From positions 24,225-88,224 of the forward strand of contig JAGXGE010000035.1 of assembly GCA_024637015.1 (NCBI GenBank): a stretch of 64,000 bases of DNA. The letters run 5' to 3'. Below the pieces are notes generated by a model. The model had not been told where the DNA came from, ran no database searches, and saw only the letters and a program-made list of their open reading frames with translations. This document shows, piece by piece, positions 55,362 through 62,474 of the stretch (positions are counted from its first letter, which is position 1; every line of letters starts with the position of its first letter). This stretch comes from Aequorivita sp. GTDB lineage: Bacteria > Bacteroidota > Bacteroidia > Flavobacteriales > Flavobacteriaceae. The position numbers and the translations under genes are program-made.

Positions 55362-55690
55362 AGTTTTCAGATATAAAAAAGAACAAATGGGTCAGGTTTA
55401 TAAGCAATAAATATGTGCTTATCCTTATCCTTTTTATTGTTTGGATGACTTTTTTTGATGCGAATTCCTATTTTATACATCAAGAATTAAACAACGATAT
55501 AAACGCTTTAGAAGATAATGCAGAGTTTTACCAGAAGGAAATTGATCACGACAAAACCTTTATAAAAAAAATGGAGGACAGCAACGAAATGGAGAAATTC
55601 GCCCGTGAAAAGTATTACTTGAAAAAGGAAAACGAGGATATTTATATAATTGAAAATGAAGACAGCATCAAAAAAGAAGAAAAACGATGA
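55358..55690 (+). CDS. FtsB/DivIC-family septum formation initiator
   Basis: A 110-residue protein starting with GTG overlapping the udk stop (GTGA). It has one membrane helix at about 18-37 (YVLILILFIVWMTFFDAN) and a coiled coil after it (LNNDINALEDNAEFYQKEID), then an FAREKYYLKKENEDIYII motif that is the signature of FtsB/DivIC proteins. These join FtsL and FtsQ in the divisome. Its place between a nucleoside kinase and methylmalonyl-CoA mutase is recurrent in Bacteroidota to my knowledge. Confidence 0.93.
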   Translation: MKFSDIKKNKWVRFISNKYVLILILFIVWMTFFDANSYFIHQELNNDINALEDNAEFYQKEIDHDKTFIKKMEDSNEMEKFAREKYYLKKENEDIYIIENEDSIKKEEKR

Positions 55691-57078
55691 GTAAATTTCT
55701 ATTTGAGGATTTTGATGAAGTTTCCGCAAAACAGTGGAAGCAACAGATACAATTTGATTTAAAAGGGGCCGACTATAATGAAACTTTGGTTTGGAAAAGT
55801 CCCGAGGGTGTGAACGTAAAGCCGTTCTATCACCAAGACGATTTTAAGCAAGATTTTCAACCCATTCCCGGGCAGCCAAAAACTTGGAAAATTGCCCAAG
55901 AAATATTTGTTGATGATGAAAAGATAGCTAATAATATTGCTTTGGATGCTTTAAACCGAGGTGCAGAGGCGATAATTTTTACCGCCGCCGAAGATTTTGA
56001 TCCACGAACAGTTTTTAAGGATTTCTCTTATGAAACGGCTTCAATTTATTTTAACCTAACCTTCCTTTCCGAAGCATTTTACAGCAAACTCATCAAATTT
56101 TTTTCGCAAAAAAATGCTACTGTTTATTACAATATAGATTTAATAGGAAACCTGGCCCGAACTGGTAATTGGTTTCATAATTTGAAAAAGGACCACGACC
56201 TTCTGGACACTATTTTTCAGAAACATGATTCAGAAAACCTTCTTTCGGTAGATACAACATTATATCAAAACGCAGGTGCTAACATAGTTCAGCAACTGGC
56301 ATACGCTTTGGCTCAAGCCAATGAATATTTAAACCACGTATGTCACCCTGAGCTTGTCGAAGGGCTTCCGAAGCAGGATTTTAAAATAACATTTCAACTT
56401 GCCACTGGTTCAAATTACTTCTTCGAAATAGCAAAAACCCGAGCGCTTAGAAAACTATACGCAACACTGGCAAATGAATATGGAACAAATGAAACCTGCC
56501 ACATCATCGCCACGCCTTCCAAGCGGAACAAAACCATATTCGATTATAACGTAAATATGCTACGTAGCACCACCGAATGTATGAGTGCCGTATTGGGTGG
56601 AGCAGACACAGTTTGCAATATGCCTTATGATGAATTGTACCATAAAAGCAATGAATTCGGCGAACGCATTGCCCGTAACCAATTACTTGTCTTAAAATAT
56701 GAAAGTTATTTTGATACTGTAAGCAATCCTGCGGACGGCACCTATTATATTGAAAGTTTAACGGATGAACTTGCCGAAAAAGCACTTCAGCTTTTCAAAG
56801 AAATAGAAAAAGGCGGCGGTTTTCTTCAGCAATTAAAAGAAGGGACCATCCAAAAGAAAATTAAGGAAAGCGATGAAAAAGAACAACAACTTTTTGACAG
56901 CGGCGAACTGAAACTTTTGGGCACTAATTATCACCCCAATAAAAACGACAGGATGAAAGACGATTTGGAGCTTTTCCCTTTCGTAAAACGCAACCCAGTC
57001 AAAACTCTTATCGTTCCTATTATTGAAAAAAGATTAGCAGAAATCACTGAGCAAGAACGTTTAAAGCAAGAATCATGA
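55687..57078 (+). CDS. mutA: Methylmalonyl-CoA mutase small subunit
   Basis: A 463-residue TIM-barrel subunit homologous to the large one but without the cobalamin domain. Motifs include DFDEVSAKQWKQQIQFDLKG at the start and VLGGADTVCNMPYDELY, NPADGTYYIESLTDELAEKA near the end. It pairs with MutB to turn methylmalonyl-CoA into succinyl-CoA. Near residue 218 the protein reads CHPELVEGLPKQ, encoded by an in-frame CCCTGAG palindrome that appears to lengthen a surface loop. It overlaps the previous gene by ATGA. Confidence 0.93.
   Translation: MSKFLFEDFDEVSAKQWKQQIQFDLKGADYNETLVWKSPEGVNVKPFYHQDDFKQDFQPIPGQPKTWKIAQEIFVDDEKIANNIALDALNRGAEAIIFTAAEDFDPRTVFKDFSYETASIYFNLTFLSEAFYSKLIKFFSQKNATVYYNIDLIGNLARTGNWFHNLKKDHDLLDTIFQKHDSENLLSVDTTLYQNAGANIVQQLAYALAQANEYLNHVCHPELVEGLPKQDFKITFQLATGSNYFFEIAKTRALRKLYATLANEYGTNETCHIIATPSKRNKTIFDYNVNMLRSTTECMSAVLGGADTVCNMPYDELYHKSNEFGERIARNQLLVLKYESYFDTVSNPADGTYYIESLTDELAEKALQLFKEIEKGGGFLQQLKEGTIQKKIKESDEKEQQLFDSGELKLLGTNYHPNKNDRMKDDLELFPFVKRNPVKTLIVPIIEKRLAEITEQERLKQES
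56346..56364. repeat. CCCTGAG-GAAGGG palindromic element, copy 4, inside mutA
   Basis: CCCTGAGCTTGTCGAAGGG exactly, in frame in mutA and giving the HPELVEGL peptide. Confidence 0.85.
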
Positions 57079-57260
57079 ACAATGGAGTATTAGGAACCGT
57101 TTTAGGGATCATCTTTATCATCTTGGGCTTAGCGATACTCGTCCGTTATAAAAAACTGACATCACACAAATATTTCCAAATCCTTATTGTAACCATAGCA
57201 ATAATGTTGCTTTGCTTTGGACTTTATATGGGTTGGAGAAGCATTACACTTTATGGATAG
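57075..57260 (+). CDS. Small membrane protein between mutA and mutB
   Basis: A 61-residue protein with two hydrophobic helices ([19 protein letters not shown] and [19 protein letters not shown]). It overlaps mutA by ATGA and mutB by 8 bases, so it is embedded in the translational chain and probably real. No known family. Confidence 0.7.
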   Translation: MNNGVLGTVLGIIFIILGLAILVRYKKLTSHKYFQILIVTIAIMLLCFGLYMGWRSITLYG

Positions 57261-59421
57261 AAAGAATTTACAACATATCGAATTGAAGACGGAAACTTCC
57301 GATGGTCAACTTGAGCCTATCGGCGGGTTGCAACCAGCAACTAACAACCAGCAACCAGCAACTACTATTACCGCCGAAGAAATAGAAATAAAAAAGCAAT
57401 ACACTGCTGAAGACCTCAAAAGCCTTCACCACCTAAACTTCGTTGCAGGTATTGCGCCCAACCTTCGCGGACCCTATTCAACAATGTACGTCCGTCGCCC
57501 GTGGACCATTCGTCAATACGCAGGTTTTTCAACAGCCGAAGATAGCAATGCTTTCTACCGAAGAAATCTAGCCGCCGGCCAAAAAGGACTTTCCGTAGCA
57601 TTCGATCTCGCCACACACCGTGGTTACGATAGCGACCACGAAAGGGTAGAAGGTGACGTAGGGAAAGCAGGCGTAGCCATAGACAGCGTAGAGGATATGA
57701 AAATCCTCTTCGACCAAATTCCATTGGATAAGATGAGCGTCTCCATGACAATGAACGGCGCTGTGCTTCCCATTATGGCTTTCTATATAGTTGCCGCCGA
57801 AGAACAGGGCGTTTTGCCAAAAGATTTGGAGGGAACCATCCAAAATGATATTCTTAAGGAATTTATGGTGCGGAACACATATATCTATCCGCCCAAGGAA
57901 TCGATGAAGATTGTAAGCGATATTTTTGAATATGCTTCTAAAAATATGCCCAAGTTCAATAGCATCTCCATTTCCGGCTACCATATGCAGGAAGCAGGAG
58001 CCACGGCAGATATTGAACTCGCCTATACCTTGGCAGATGGTTTGGAATACATCCGCACCGGAATAAAAGCGGGAATGGACATAGATACCTTCGCCCCACG
58101 ACTTTCCTTCTTTTGGGGGATTGGGATGAACCACTTTATGGAAATCGCAAAAATGCGAGCCGCCAGAATGTTGTGGGCAAAAATTGTAAAACAATTCAAC
58201 CCAAAAAGCGAAAAATCCCTTGCCTTAAGAACCCACTGCCAAACCAGTGGTTGGAGTCTAACTGAGCAAGACCCATTTAACAACGTAGCGCGAACAGTTA
58301 TAGAAGCCACCGCAGCAGTTTTCGGTGGCACACAATCCTTGCACACAAACGCTTTGGACGAAGCCATCGCGCTTCCAACAGATTTCTCCGCACGTATCGC
58401 AAGAAACACCCAGATTTTCCTGCAAGCCGAAACCCAGATTACCAAAACGGTAGATCCGTGGGCGGGAAGTTATTACATAGAAAACCTTACCAACGAAATC
58501 GCCAACAAAGCTTGGGCCTTAATAGAGGAAGTAGAAGAACTTGGCGGAATGACCAAAGCCATTGAGGCTGGCATCCCCAAACTGCGCATAGAGGAGGCCT
58601 CTGCGCGTAAGCAGGCACGTATTGATAGCGGGCAGGACATCATTGTGGGCGTAAACAAATACCGCCTCGACAAAGAAGACCCGCTGCAAATCTTGGATGT
58701 GGACAACCAAATGGTCCGCACCTCACAGATTGAAAGGCTCAACCATATAAAAGCCACGCGCGATACCAAAAAGGTAGAAAAAGCCCTTGCAGATATTACC
58801 GAATGTGCAAAGACAGGTCAGGGAAATTTACTAGCTTTAGCCGTAGAAGCTGCCCGCCACAGGGCAACCCTGGGCGAAATCTCTTCTGCAATGGAAAAGG
58901 AATTCGGTAGGTATAAAGCACAAATTAGATCTTTTAGCGGCGTGTACAGTAAAGAGATGAAAAAAGACGAAAGCTTTGAAAAAGCAAGACAAATGGCAGA
59001 CCAGTTCGCAGAGCTGGAAGGTCGCCGTCCACGTATTATGATTGCCAAAATGGGGCAGGATGGGCACGACCGCGGCGCTAAAGTAGTAGCAACTGGCTAT
59101 GCCGATGTAGGTTTTGATGTAGACATTGGCCCCTTGTTCCAAACGCCCGCCGAAGCCGCTAAACAGGCTGTGGAAAACGATGTACACATCCTCGGCGTTT
59201 CCTCCCTTGCCGCAGGCCACAAAACCCTAGTGCCACAAGTTATAGAAGCCCTAAAAAAGTACGGCCGCGAAGATATTATGGTCATCGTGGGCGGAGTGAT
59301 ACCACACCAAGATTACCAATACCTTTTTGATGCTGGAGCAGTGGCCGTTTATGGACCGGGCACTCGGATTAGCGATGCTGCTATTGAGATGTTGGGGGTT
59401 TTGATTGAGGGGGTGGAGTGA
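57253..59421 (+). CDS. mutB: Methylmalonyl-CoA mutase large subunit
   Basis: A 722-residue enzyme from the ATG at 57253, which overlaps the previous stop; a start at 57217 would add 12 residues shared with the overlapping frame. Barrel motifs: [34 protein letters not shown], and [32 protein letters not shown]. The C-terminal cobalamin domain has the DxHxxG motif with cobalt-ligating H605 ([10 protein letters not shown]). Residues about 25-40 ([15 protein letters not shown]) come from a heptad array and look like an inserted N-terminal linker. Catalyses the B12-dependent step of propionate metabolism. Confidence 0.96.
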   Translation: MDRKNLQHIELKTETSDGQLEPIGGLQPATNNQQPATTITAEEIEIKKQYTAEDLKSLHHLNFVAGIAPNLRGPYSTMYVRRPWTIRQYAGFSTAEDSNAFYRRNLAAGQKGLSVAFDLATHRGYDSDHERVEGDVGKAGVAIDSVEDMKILFDQIPLDKMSVSMTMNGAVLPIMAFYIVAAEEQGVLPKDLEGTIQNDILKEFMVRNTYIYPPKESMKIVSDIFEYASKNMPKFNSISISGYHMQEAGATADIELAYTLADGLEYIRTGIKAGMDIDTFAPRLSFFWGIGMNHFMEIAKMRAARMLWAKIVKQFNPKSEKSLALRTHCQTSGWSLTEQDPFNNVARTVIEATAAVFGGTQSLHTNALDEAIALPTDFSARIARNTQIFLQAETQITKTVDPWAGSYYIENLTNEIANKAWALIEEVEELGGMTKAIEAGIPKLRIEEASARKQARIDSGQDIIVGVNKYRLDKEDPLQILDVDNQMVRTSQIERLNHIKATRDTKKVEKALADITECAKTGQGNLLALAVEAARHRATLGEISSAMEKEFGRYKAQIRSFSGVYSKEMKKDESFEKARQMADQFAELEGRRPRIMIAKMGQDGHDRGAKVVATGYADVGFDVDIGPLFQTPAEAAKQAVENDVHILGVSSLAAGHKTLVPQVIEALKKYGREDIMVIVGGVIPHQDYQYLFDAGAVAVYGPGTRISDAAIEMLGVLIEGVE
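57331..57365. repeat. Heptad array, 5 x 7 bp, inside mutB
   Basis: CAACCAG, CAACTAA, CAACCAG, CAACCAG, CAACTAC near the 5' end of mutB. Thirty-five bases, so it does not keep the reading frame by itself; the flanking bases restore it. Encodes an Asn/Gln/Pro/Thr-rich linker. Confidence 0.8.
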
Positions 59422-59434
59422 TTTAATTGTAGAT

Positions 59435-60238
59435 ATGAAAGAAGTTAACCTAAATCCTTTATCATATTGTAGTATTCCTATTAATATGTTTTTTAATGAA
59501 ACAAATCAAAATTTAGGTTCTGCGACTGCTTTTGTATATGAATACAAAGAGAAATTTTATTTAATTACAAATTTGCATAATGTTACAGGAATAGATCCAA
59601 TTAAAAATGGTCCAATTGGGAATCATGGAGGAATTCCAGATATTCTACATTTTACACTTTTAGTTCGTCAAAGACCACATATTGAATGGGGACATTTTAA
59701 AATTGATTTGTATGATAATAATAAAGCTAAATGGTTTATACATCCCATTTTTAAAGAAAGGGTAGATGTAGTTGCAATTGAATTAGATTATTCTGAAAAT
59801 TTTAATGGAATTTTCAAACCGATTAATAAAATTCAATTTGATAATTTTAAATTAGAAGTCTCTGATGATGTTTTCATCTTAGGTTTTCCGTATTCATTGA
59901 GAGGAGGAGGTCACTTTCCTATATGGAAAAGAGGAAGTGTTGCTACTGAACCTGATTTAGATTATGATGGACTTCCGAAATTTTTTATTGATACCGCAAG
60001 TAGAACTGGTATGTCAGGTTCTCCTGTAATTTTTAAAAGAAATGGCATTCATGGTGCTTATAATGGGCAACTTCAATCTGATAGTTTAATTGGAGAAATA
60101 CAGGGGTTTGTAGGTATCTATTCCGGAAGAATAGTTGGTAAATCTAATTTGGATGCTCAATTAGGTATTGTTTGGAGAAAAGAAGTAATTGAAGAAATAA
60201 TAGAAGGAAATTTAAGAGACAGCAGAAATTTTTTATGA
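59435..60238 (+). CDS. Trypsin-like serine protease, cytoplasmic
   Basis: A 267-residue protein from the ATG at 59435. The chymotrypsin-fold triad can be read: H48 in LITNLHNVTG, D111 in RVDVVAIELD and S194 in SRTGMSGSPVIF. There is no signal peptide, which is unusual for a trypsin-like enzyme and is known for protease modules in defence and signalling systems. The gene is visibly more AT-rich than mutB, 13 bases upstream, suggesting acquisition. It is followed by a REP-like palindrome and a membrane protein gene. Confidence 0.85.
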   Translation: MKEVNLNPLSYCSIPINMFFNETNQNLGSATAFVYEYKEKFYLITNLHNVTGIDPIKNGPIGNHGGIPDILHFTLLVRQRPHIEWGHFKIDLYDNNKAKWFIHPIFKERVDVVAIELDYSENFNGIFKPINKIQFDNFKLEVSDDVFILGFPYSLRGGGHFPIWKRGSVATEPDLDYDGLPKFFIDTASRTGMSGSPVIFKRNGIHGAYNGQLQSDSLIGEIQGFVGIYSGRIVGKSNLDAQLGIVWRKEVIEEIIEGNLRDSRNFL

Positions 60239-60251
60239 ATACCACGCTAGC

Positions 60252-60270
60252 GCACATTTGCAACGTGTGC
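60252..60270. repeat. REP-like quasi-palindrome
   Basis: GCACATTTGCAACGTGTGC preceded by CGCTAG. It recalls the REP sequences mobilised by RAYT-type transposases, but no transposase is in view. Confidence 0.5.
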
Positions 60271-60289
60271 CCACCAATTAATTTTTTAA

Positions 60290-60871
60290 ATGACCAAACC
60301 AGACCACTCAAAAACAATTAACCAATTAATATTTATTGCATTATTGGTTGTGTGCAGTGCTTTTGGTCTTTTTATCATATTAAATTGGAAATACATTTCA
60401 AATCCTTTCTTAATTCCAAATTATAGAGGTAATTCAATATTTGAATATCAAGAAGATTTGGCAAAATTTAGGTATTGGGGTTTTTTCTATCCGTGGAATG
60501 TTTTAGGTTTTCTAATTTATCTTCAAACCTTTATGGTTACCTATTTTTTGATAAAGAAAAATTTAAACTTTTCAACACTTCAATGGATTATAATAATATT
60601 CAGTCTTATTTTTATATATACATCCCCTGAAATACTAGATTTTCTATCAAACACAATAGGTTTTAATCCTTACAATTATATTGATTTAAACCTTCATCGT
60701 ACTATTTCAAATGTTTTGATGATATTAGTTGTAATCTTGTTCTTCGTGTCCATTTGGATGATTTTCTTGAAATCTTTTAGACATTATAGAAAATTTCTGG
60801 CTATAACGTTGTTTACGGCAATAATGAATATCATCTTCATCTTTGCTTTTATGGAACTGTTTTTTGATTAA
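60290..60871 (+). CDS. Hypothetical membrane protein, about five helices
   Basis: A 193-residue protein with five hydrophobic segments (about 12-33, 67-88, 97-116, 143-164 and 168-191) and no motif I recognise. Composition is strongly AT-rich like the protease gene before it. It may be part of the same transferred segment. Confidence 0.62.
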   Translation: MTKPDHSKTINQLIFIALLVVCSAFGLFIILNWKYISNPFLIPNYRGNSIFEYQEDLAKFRYWGFFYPWNVLGFLIYLQTFMVTYFLIKKNLNFSTLQWIIIIFSLIFIYTSPEILDFLSNTIGFNPYNYIDLNLHRTISNVLMILVVILFFVSIWMIFLKSFRHYRKFLAITLFTAIMNIIFIFAFMELFFD

Positions 60872-60892
60872 TTAACTACAAACCAATAAACC

Positions 60893-61131
60893 ATGGACAA
60901 ATAAGAAATATTTAAATAATTGTTAGCAACACAGCAGAGGTATTGCCAGACATAGAAGCACAAAACATTGCATTAGGCGATCGCCTTGTGGATTGGGCAG
61001 AAAATTCTATAGACCGAGCAGAAATCGTAATGATGACTTTAGAGTCATTATCCCTAAACATCCCAATGGTGGAGCTTGCATCAGCAAGTACTTTTGGAGA
61101 TTTAGTAGATAGAATTCGTGTACATATATAA
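60893..61131 (+). pseudogene. Decayed acyl carrier protein
   Basis: From the ATG at 60893 the expected start reads MDK, stop, EIFK, then the frame shifts by one base and continues IIVSNTAEVLPD. The following 60 codons are intact to the TAA-type end at 61131 and clearly match an acyl carrier protein: ENSIDRAEIVMMTLESLSLN with the phosphopantetheine Ser, then PMVELASASTFGDLVDRI. The NSIDRAEIVMMTLE form is the one found with polyketide beta-branching or trans-AT synthase ACPs. One stop and one frameshift in the start region make it a relic; an internal TTG start cannot be excluded. Confidence 0.68.
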
Positions 61132-61191
61132 GCCCGCATTGGCGCGTGCGTCCCACTCATGACCAATCACGTCTCACGCCTCCCGATTCCC

Positions 61192-61199
61192 TATCTTTG
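61192..61199 (+). promoter_or_regulatory. -7 element of the DUF6122 gene
   Basis: TATCTTTG fits TAnnTTTG, 16 bases before the start codon at 61216. Confidence 0.6.
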
Positions 61200-61215
61200 C
61201 CCCAAAATATCTTGA

Positions 61216-61521
61216 ATGCTCCAAACCCTAGTACATTACACGCTGCATTTGCTGGTTCCCGGCCTTATCGCCTTTATTTTTTTTAGAAACCAATGGAAAA
61301 AAGCGTGGCTAATTATGCTGGCAACTATGTTAATAGATGTAGATCACCTTTTTGCCACGCCAATCTTTGAACCAGGTCGTTGCAGCATCAACTTTCATCC
61401 ACTGCACACCTATTGGGCCATGGCAGTGTATGTAGTGTTGTTATTTTTCAAAAAGACAAGAATAATCGCGGTAGGACTATTGTTCCATATGTTCACAGAC
61501 TTCATAGATTGCCAATGGTAA
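61216..61521 (+). CDS. DUF6122 membrane protein
   Basis: A 101-residue membrane protein with three helices and conserved charged motifs inside the bilayer region: HYTLHLLVPGLIAFIFF, MLIDVDHLFATPIF, INFHPLHTY and HMFTDFIDCQW. The pattern of paired His and Asp (DVDH, HPLHT, HMFTD) resembles membrane-bound metal-dependent hydrolases (YdjM/DUF457-like) and hints at metal binding; activity is not shown. It converges with rlmH across a C-rich palindrome. Confidence 0.82.
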   Translation: MLQTLVHYTLHLLVPGLIAFIFFRNQWKKAWLIMLATMLIDVDHLFATPIFEPGRCSINFHPLHTYWAMAVYVVLLFFKKTRIIAVGLLFHMFTDFIDCQW

Positions 61522-61531
61522 ACCGAAAATT

Positions 61532-61559
61532 CCCCCCTTTGAAGGGGGCTAGGGGGATG
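61532..61559. repeat. C-rich palindromic element between DUF6122 and rlmH
   Basis: CCCCCCTTTGAAGGGGGCTA followed by GGGGGATG, the third locus of this family. Its CCCCCTTT/AAGGGGG core can form a stem and may end both convergent transcripts. Confidence 0.78.
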
Positions 61560-61570
61560 TTAGCTAACTC

Positions 61571-62044
61571 CTATCGATGATGATAGGGTTCATTCCGAAG
61601 AATTGTATATCCCCTATAAAGTTGTTCAATAAAGAAAAGTCGAACCATTTGGTGTGAAAAGGTCATAGAAGAAAGCGAAACCTTTCCGTTGGCGCGTGCA
61701 TAAACTGCTTCACTAAATCCGTATGGTCCACCAATCACAAAGATGAGGTTCTTCAATCCACTGTTCATTTTCTTTTGAAGAAACTCTGCAAACCCTTCCG
61801 AAGTAAACGTTTTTCCTTTTTCATCCAGCAGAATTAACACATCGGCAGTATTGGTACGTTTCAATATTTCTTCGCCTTCTGCTTGCTTTTGAAGTGCCTC
61901 AGACAAGCTTTTGGCATTCTTAACATCAGGAATCACCTCCAGTTCAAAAGGAATATAAAACCCCAACCGCTTGGTATAGTCATCCATCAAGCTTTGCAGT
62001 TGGTTGTTGTCTGTTTTGCCAATGGCGAGTAGCGTTATTTTCAT
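61571..62044 (-). CDS. rlmH: 23S rRNA (pseudouridine(1915)-N3)-methyltransferase RlmH
   Basis: A 157-residue SPOUT enzyme of the normal RlmH length. Motifs: ITLLAIGKTDN at the start, LLDEKGKTFTSEGFAEFL, NLIFVIGGPYGFSEAVYARA for the SAM-binding knot, and the C-terminal FSHQMVRLFFIEQLYRGYTILRNEPYHH, which is almost invariant in the family. It methylates a pseudouridine in helix 69 of the large subunit rRNA. A -7 element lies about 20 bases upstream. Confidence 0.97.
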   Translation of the reverse strand: MKITLLAIGKTDNNQLQSLMDDYTKRLGFYIPFELEVIPDVKNAKSLSEALQKQAEGEEILKRTNTADVLILLDEKGKTFTSEGFAEFLQKKMNSGLKNLIFVIGGPYGFSEAVYARANGKVSLSSMTFSHQMVRLFFIEQLYRGYTILRNEPYHHR

Positions 62045-62474
62045 TGAAAACTTTTAAAGAATCAAAAATACGAAGATATAAATACCGATTAGCTAACTAT
62101 AGCTATATTAAAAGATAAATTCAGTATCTTATTTAGGATAATTTATTGATGATTTTTGTTTATCAATCTTGTTTTAAAAAAAAAAATAAAAAAATAATCT
62201 TTTTTTGGTTAAAAAACATCCTATAAAGGTGGGTTAAACGTTAATAATATGTATTATGTCGAAAATATTGTTTCTTTTTTTTTTCGTATTTATAAACCTA
62301 CTATATTTATTACTCCTTAAAATTTTTCTCCCCAAATATATTTAGGTAAAAATAATCTATTACTAGATAGAAGATCCCAAATTCTACCCTAAAACATGTT
62401 GATTTCATGTAAATTTTAAATGAACGTACCAAATTATGTAAGTGTATTTAAACCACGACATAAATAAAGGTATT
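62045..62474. other. 430-bp AT-rich gap before the adhesin gene
   Basis: Contains A- and T-runs (for example around 62178-62205 and 62272-62285) but no gene, RNA or clear consensus promoter that I can support. It holds the divergent control regions of rlmH and of the large gene that follows. Confidence 0.55.
62063..62070 (-). promoter_or_regulatory. -7 element of rlmH
   Basis: Reverse complement TATTTTTG, 18 bases before the start codon at 62044. Confidence 0.5.

Noticed and set aside
59405..59434. Start of the trypsin-like gene inside mutB
   Set aside because: The ATG at 59435 follows the mutB stop and gives a sensible N-terminus.
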